This document shows positions 60,008-64,000 of a DNA stretch of 64,000 nucleotides, one piece after another (position 1 is the first letter of the stretch; the number at the start of each line of letters is the position of its first letter). This DNA is from Azospirillum baldaniorum (lineage in GTDB: Bacteria; Pseudomonadota; Alphaproteobacteria; Azospirillales; Azospirillaceae). A model generated the notes under the pieces. It was not told where the DNA came from and did not search any database. It saw nothing but the letters and a program-made list of their open reading frames with translations. The DNA lies in NCBI RefSeq assembly GCF_003119195.2, contig NZ_CP022253.1, forward strand, positions 2,613,001 through 2,677,000, given 5' to 3'. The translations under genes and the position numbers were made by a program.

Positions 60008-61116
60008 GCGCCGCTCCCCTGCTTGATGGTGACCTTCTGGTCCGGCCGCAGCTTCTGGACGCCGCCGACCACCACCAGATCGCCATCGCTGAGGCCGCTG
60101 GAGACGGTGACCGTGCCGGTGTCGTATTGCAGGACGGAGACGGGGCGCAGGCTCACCGTGTCGGCCGGCCGCGCCACGACCCAGACCGCCGGCTCCCCGT
60201 TCCCCGTCTGGAACAGGGCCGAGGACGGCAGATTGACCACCGGGCGCGTCGGCAGCTTGGCCCGCCCGACGACGGAGGAGCCGAGCAGGAAGGCGTCGGG
60301 GGCGTTGGGCAGGGAGACCTTCACGGTGTAGGTCCGGGTCACCGGATCGACCCCCGGAGACACCTCGCGGATCGTGCCCTCGGTGACGGTCTTGGCATCG
60401 TTGACGAGCCGCACCTCGACCGGCGGCAGGCCCTCCCGCCCTTCCAGCCGGATGCTGGCGCCCGGCACCTGGAAGACCGCTTCCCGCTCGTTCGGGTCGG
60501 CCAGCCGCAGCACCGGCTGGCCGACGGCGACCACCTGACCGGGCTCCGCCGCCTTCGCCGTGATGACCCCGTCGCGGTCGGCCCGCAGTTCGGTGTAGGA
60601 CAGCGTGTCGCGGGCCGAGCCCAGCTGCGCCTCGGCGGAGTTCAGCTCGGCCTGCGCCTGCTGGAAGCGCTTCTGGGCGTTGTCGTACTGGACCCGGGTG
60701 GTGAAGCCGTTGGCGAGCAGGGAGCGCTGGCGCTCCTCCTGCGTCCGGCTCTGCTCGACGGCGGCCTGCGCCGCCGCCACGTCGGACTCGGCGGACCTCA
60801 CGGCGTTGGTCTGGTCCTGGTTGTCGAGCCGCGCCAGCAGCTGGCCGGACGTGACCGTCTGCCCGACGTCCACCAGCCGCTCGATCACCTTGCCGCTGAC
60901 GCGGAAGCCGAGGTTGCTTTCGTGGCGGGCCTGGATTTCACCGGTCAGCGCGGCGGTGCGGTCGAACTGGCTCACCTGCACCGGCAGGGCGCGGATCAGC
61001 GTCGCCTCGGCCGGCGGCGGCGTCGGCTGCTCGCAGCCGAGAAGCAGGAGGCCGGCGAAAACAGCCGATCTGGATGACCCAAAACCGGATGACCCAAAAC
61101 CGGATGACCAGGACAT
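60004..61116 (-). CDS. RND periplasmic adaptor protein B
   Basis: 370 residues, paralogue of adaptor A: GEIQARHESNLGFRVSGKVI and YTELRADRDGVITAKAAEPG frame the hairpin. The signal ends in lipobox LLLLGC. Residues 3-14 consist of repeated Ser-Ser-Gly-Phe-Gly units from a 15 bp tandem repeat before the hydrophobic core. Two adaptors for one pump may form a mixed hexamer, as in some MdtABC-like and CusB-like arrangements, or one may be redundant. Confidence 0.92.
   Translation of the reverse strand: MSWSSGFGSSGFGSSRSAVFAGLLLLGCEQPTPPPAEATLIRALPVQVSQFDRTAALTGEIQARHESNLGFRVSGKVIERLVDVGQTVTSGQLLARLDNQDQTNAVRSAESDVAAAQAAVEQSRTQEERQRSLLANGFTTRVQYDNAQKRFQQAQAELNSAEAQLGSARDTLSYTELRADRDGVITAKAAEPGQVVAVGQPVLRLADPNEREAVFQVPGASIRLEGREGLPPVEVRLVNDAKTVTEGTIREVSPGVDPVTRTYTVKVSLPNAPDAFLLGSSVVGRAKLPTRPVVNLPSSALFQTGNGEPAVWVVARPADTVSLRPVSVLQYDTGTVTVSSGLSDGDLVVVGGVQKLRPDQKVTIKQGSGA
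61072..61110 (-). repeat. 15 bp tandem repeat in the start of adaptor B
   Basis: Unit AAAACCGGATGACCC occurs twice in full (61081-61095 and 61096-61110, last base differs) after a partial copy at 61072-61080. It encodes SSGFG repeats right after the start codon. Being 15 bp, changes in copy number keep the frame. Confidence 0.85.
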
Positions 61117-61143
61117 GGTGCCTCTCTCCTTCTCGGGGCCGTG

Positions 61144-62355
61144 TCACGCGGAGCGGTGGCGGCGGAGGATGGCGCGGGTGTGGAGCGCGATCATCCGTTC
61201 CTCGTCGGTCGGGATGACCCAGCCCTTGACCCGGCTGTCCGGCGTCGTGATGCACAGCGCGTTCGCGGCGTTGCCCGCCTCGTCGAGGTCGACGCCGAGC
61301 CAGCGCGCCCGCTCCGCGATGGCCTTGCGGATGGCCGGCGCACGCTCGCCGATGCCGGCCGTGAACACCAGCCCGTCGATGCCCCCCATGGCGGCGGCCA
61401 GCGCCCCGATGGCGAGGCTTGCCCGGTAGACGAAGCAGTCCAGCGCAAGCTTGGCGCGCGGATCGGTGCTGGCCAGCAGGTCGCGGACGTCGTTGCTGAT
61501 GCCGGACAGCCCCTTCAGGCCGCAGTCGTGGTAGAGCAGCCGTTCGATGGCGCGGGCGTCCATGCCCTTGTCCATCAGGTACAGGACCACGCCGGGGTCC
61601 AACTGCCCCGGCCGCGTGCCCATCGGCAGCCCGTCCAGCGCGGTGAAGCCCATGGTGCTGTCGACGCTGCGCCCGTCCTGGATGGCGCACATGCTGGCCC
61701 CGCTGCCGAGATGCGCGACGACGACCCGCCCGCCGGCGATGCCGGGGGCGAGGTCTGGCAGGCGCCCGGCGATGTATTCGTAGCTCAGGCCATGAAAGCC
61801 GTAGCGCCGCACACCCTCCCGATGGAGGGCGTCCGGGATGGCGTAGCGGTCGGCCGGTTCGGAATGGTGCCGGTGAAAGGCCGTGTCGAAGCAGGCGACC
61901 TGAAGCACGTCCGGCAAAAGCTTCCGGATCGCCCGGATCGGCGCCAGATTGTTCGGCTGGTGGAGCGGGGCGAGCGGAACGTAGGTCTCCAGCGTCCCGA
62001 TCACCGCGTCGTCCACCGCCACATGGCTGTCGTAGGCCGGCCCGCCGTGAACCACCCGATGCCCGACCGCAACCGGCATGGCGCCGCCCAGCCGCCCCCG
62101 CAGCCACGCGCCGAGAAAGGCCAGCGCACCGGGAACCCCGTCGCCGGACTCCGCCGGCAAGGTCACGCCGCCGTCCCGGCTGCCGTCCTGGCCGCTCTCC
62201 TGAACGATCAGCCGGGGCGCCGTGCCAATCCCCTCGATCCGGCCGCGCAGGCGCACCGGCAGCGTCCCGTCCGCCGCGTCGAACAGCTGGAACTTGATGC
62301 TGGAGGAACCGGCGTTGATGACCAGGATCGTCTCGGTCATGCTCATCTCGGTCAT
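61144..62355 (-). CDS. ackA: Acetate kinase
   Basis: 403 residues. VINAGSSSIKFQLFD start motif, GHRVVHGG, CFDTAFHRH, YGFHGLSYEY and GIGERAP are ASKHA-fold acetate kinase signatures. It converts acetyl phosphate and ADP to acetate and ATP or the reverse. AAGGGGTGAGG is the ribosome site and includes the pta stop, 7 bp apart. Confidence 0.95.
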   Translation of the reverse strand: MTEMSMTETILVINAGSSSIKFQLFDAADGTLPVRLRGRIEGIGTAPRLIVQESGQDGSRDGGVTLPAESGDGVPGALAFLGAWLRGRLGGAMPVAVGHRVVHGGPAYDSHVAVDDAVIGTLETYVPLAPLHQPNNLAPIRAIRKLLPDVLQVACFDTAFHRHHSEPADRYAIPDALHREGVRRYGFHGLSYEYIAGRLPDLAPGIAGGRVVVAHLGSGASMCAIQDGRSVDSTMGFTALDGLPMGTRPGQLDPGVVLYLMDKGMDARAIERLLYHDCGLKGLSGISNDVRDLLASTDPRAKLALDCFVYRASLAIGALAAAMGGIDGLVFTAGIGERAPAIRKAIAERARWLGVDLDEAGNAANALCITTPDSRVKGWVIPTDEERMIALHTRAILRRHRSA

Positions 62356-62362
62356 GGCGGCC

Positions 62363-63322
62363 TCACCCCTTCACCGGCTGCTCGATCCGCTGCCGGTGCG
62401 CGTACAGCGCCGCCACGGCGCAGGAGGCCATGCGCGTCATGACGCTGTCGGCCCGGCTGGTCAGCACGATGGGCACCCGCGCCCCCAGCACGATGCCGGC
62501 GGCATCGGCGTTCGCCAGGAAGGTCAGGTTCTTGGCGAGCATGTTGCCCGCCTCCAGATCCGGCACGACGAGGATGTCGGCCTGCCCGGCGACCGGGGAG
62601 GCGATGCCCTTGATCCTGACCGCTTCCGGGCTGATGGCGTTGTCGAGCGCCAGCGGCCCGTCGAGCAGGCCGCCGGTGATCTGCCCCCGGTCGGCCATCT
62701 TGCACAAGGCGCCGGCCTCGACGGTGGAGGGGATCTTCGGGTTGATGGTCTCGACCGCCGACAGGATCGCCACCTTCGGCTGGGGATTCCCCAGCGCCCG
62801 CGCCAGATCGATGGCGTTCTGGATGATGTCGCGCTTGTCCTCCAGGGTCGGCGCGATGTTCACCGCGGCGTCGGTGATGAACAGCGGCTTGGCGTAGGTC
62901 GGCACGTCCATGATGAAGACGTGGCTGATGCGCCGTTCCGTCCTCAAGCCACTGTCCTTCCTCGCCACCTCGCGCAGCAGTTCGTCCGTGTGCAGGCTTC
63001 CCTTCATGAGGAGCTGGGCGCGCCCCTGGCGCACCATCTCCACCGCCGTGGCGGCGGCGGCGTGGCTGTGCGGCACGTCCACGATCTCGTACGGGACGAT
63101 GTCGAGTCCGGACTCGTCCGCCACGGCCCGGATGCGCGCGGCCGGACCGATCAGGATCGGGATGATGAAGCCCTGACGGGCCGCGTCGACGGCGCCGCCC
63201 AGGGACGAGGCGTCGCAAGGGTGCGCCACCGCCGTGGAGACGGGGGAAATCGCGCGGCAGGCGGCGACCAGCCGTTCGTACTTTTCGTGCCGATGCGCGG
63301 GCGGTGGCTGGCTGCCGGCCAT
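62363..63322 (-). CDS. pta: Phosphate acetyl/butyryltransferase
   Basis: 319 residues, the short single-domain form. KGSLHTDELL, ITDAAVNIAPTLEDKRDIIQ, VAILSAVETINPKIPSTVEA and GARVPIVLTSRADS are the typical Pta/Ptb motifs. It is paired with ackA to interconvert acetyl-CoA and acetate. Phosphotransbutyrylase specificity is possible. It follows the small gene at 63335-63811 by 12 bp. Confidence 0.92.
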   Translation of the reverse strand: MAGSQPPPAHRHEKYERLVAACRAISPVSTAVAHPCDASSLGGAVDAARQGFIIPILIGPAARIRAVADESGLDIVPYEIVDVPHSHAAAATAVEMVRQGRAQLLMKGSLHTDELLREVARKDSGLRTERRISHVFIMDVPTYAKPLFITDAAVNIAPTLEDKRDIIQNAIDLARALGNPQPKVAILSAVETINPKIPSTVEAGALCKMADRGQITGGLLDGPLALDNAISPEAVRIKGIASPVAGQADILVVPDLEAGNMLAKNLTFLANADAAGIVLGARVPIVLTSRADSVMTRMASCAVAALYAHRQRIEQPVKG

Positions 63323-63334
63323 GACGCGCCCTCC

Positions 63335-63811
63335 TCACCAGCGCAGATACAGCCCGACGTCCCCCGGCATTCCGCCGGGATAGTCCAGGATCTGCGCCCG
63401 CAGCTTGTAGCCCTTCGCCCTCAGGCTCTTGTCGAAGACCTCGTAGGCTTCGCGGGCGTAGCCGGTCAGGGAATCCGGCCAGTCCGGCTCGAAATTGTTG
63501 ATCGCCCGGCCGCCGTCGGTGCAGTAGCTGCTCGGGAAGCGCGCCACCTGGATTTCCTTCACGCCGCGCGACGCGGCGTCGCGCACCGCGCGGGTGAACC
63601 GCTCCTTGGCGTCGGGGCGGACGTGCTGGTTCATGAAGGCTTCGCGGACAGTGTCCTGTTCCTTCATGTGCTTCTTTTCCCGCTCCAGGGCTTCCTGGAG
63701 CAACGCCATCTCGTGCTCCTCGCCGAGTTTCCGGAGTTCGTCGGGCGAGATCAGGTCGTCACCGATGTCGGGGGCGGCCGCGGCCGCCCTGGTCTGGTCC
63801 ATGTTGCTCAT
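63335..63811 (-). CDS. Conserved hypothetical protein of the pta-ackA operon
   Basis: 158 residues from the ATG at 63809-63811 with GGGGAACGCG upstream; a GTG at 63860-63862 overlapping the previous stop would add 17 residues. Charged N-terminal helix (KLGEEHEMALLQEALEREKK) followed by a compact domain with GVKEIQVARFPSSYCTDGGR and INNFEPDWPDSLTGYAREAY, ending GDVGLYLRW. No known family is recognised. Its link to acetate metabolism rests only on position. Confidence 0.8.
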   Translation of the reverse strand: MSNMDQTRAAAAAPDIGDDLISPDELRKLGEEHEMALLQEALEREKKHMKEQDTVREAFMNQHVRPDAKERFTRAVRDAASRGVKEIQVARFPSSYCTDGGRAINNFEPDWPDSLTGYAREAYEVFDKSLRAKGYKLRAQILDYPGGMPGDVGLYLRW

Positions 63812-63858
63812 GACGCGTTCCCCTTGTTGCTTGTCAGCCTCTTGTCTCGGCGCCGGGT

Positions 63859-64000
63859 TCACTTGGCCTTCGCGGTGCCCATCGCCCTGGGCGGCGCGTC
63901 CGCCCGGCTGATGTCGGAGGCGGCCTTGGCCAGCGACGCTCCGCCGGCCCCTGGCAGCACGCGCAGGGGCGGCTCGCGTTCGGCCTCGATGCGCTCCTCC
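63859..64000 (-). CDS. C-terminal end of an unidentified gene (5' part outside window)
   Basis: Minus-strand frame open to the window edge, ending at TGA 63859-63861. The visible 46 residues include EERIEAEREPPLRVLPGAGG and finish MGTAKAK. The segment is low-complexity and cannot be assigned. It lies just upstream of the hypothetical gene in the same operon, with a possible GTGA overlap. Confidence 0.6.
   Translation of the reverse strand, partial: EERIEAEREPPLRVLPGAGGASLAKAASDISRADAPPRAMGTAKAK

Noticed and set aside
1-64000. CRISPR arrays, tRNA and rRNA genes
   Set aside because: No regularly spaced repeats, no cloverleaf with a CCA-type end and no rRNA-like conserved stretches were recognised by reading.

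Overview
High-GC DNA with tight operons, many ATGA/GTGA stop-start overlaps and a gene content (TRAP and peptide ABC uptake, acetoin dehydrogenase, PQQ dehydrogenase with its own oxidase, aryl-polyene-type pathway) typical of a metabolically versatile alphaproteobacterium. An Azospirillum-like member of the Rhodospirillales is the best guess, but this rests on overall character, not on a marker gene. No tRNA, rRNA or CRISPR array was seen.

Layout. 1-3475: end of a peptide/dipeptide-type ABC operon (permease, Tat-exported binding protein) with a divergent LysR regulator. 4084-11631 (minus strand): an eight-gene respiratory operon, in transcription order PQQ alcohol dehydrogenase, cytochrome c lipoprotein, caa3-type oxidase subunit II with fused cytochrome c, subunit I, subunit III, a small membrane protein, a cytochrome c and a MoxJ/XoxJ-type periplasmic binding protein. 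The dehydrogenase carries the extra Asp linked to lanthanide use. The operon lies between two ~81% identical IS-end copies (3864-4002 and 12397-12536). 12597-15683: LysR regulator, a frameshifted MFS transporter and an SDR. 15741-24236: an IS1380-type remnant, then the sigma-54-controlled acetoin catabolic operon acoXABC plus a BudC-like SDR, a 32-codon butanediol dehydrogenase remnant and a dedicated lipA. It is preceded by acoR and a clear -24/-12 promoter with a cluster of TGTTGCA boxes. 24653-28937: PAS hybrid histidine kinase, an IS3 remnant, a small exported protein and a lipoprotein hydrolase.

29016-45156: an aryl-polyene (APE)-type cluster. Fourteen tightly overlapping plus-strand genes follow the apeC-to-apeR order, with apeH and apeI fused. 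Opposite them are a phytoene-desaturase-like flavoenzyme and a GT2-acyltransferase fusion (ApeJ type). No aromatic ammonia lyase or methyltransferase is present, and two homologous small lipoproteins bracket the block. 45343-47158: a lipoprotein, a repeat element and mepA.

47323-54383: a catabolic island with an epimerase-type TIM barrel and a GntR/FCD regulator divergent from TRAP genes dctPQM, an SDR and an Ldh-type dehydrogenase. A ~112 bp triple-hairpin repeat lies between dctP and dctQ, starting on the dctP stop codon, and its inverted second copy is at 46022-46132. 54476-64000 (minus strand): AI-2E/PerM-type exporter, an RND pump with two adaptors, and ackA-pta with two genes upstream, the first cut by the window edge.

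The most notable parts are the self-contained PQQ-to-oxygen electron transport operon, the atypical polyene cluster with its flavoenzyme and flanking lipoproteins, the triple-hairpin repeat inside the TRAP operon, and the array of decayed mobile-element and dehydrogenase fragments around the acquired-looking blocks.
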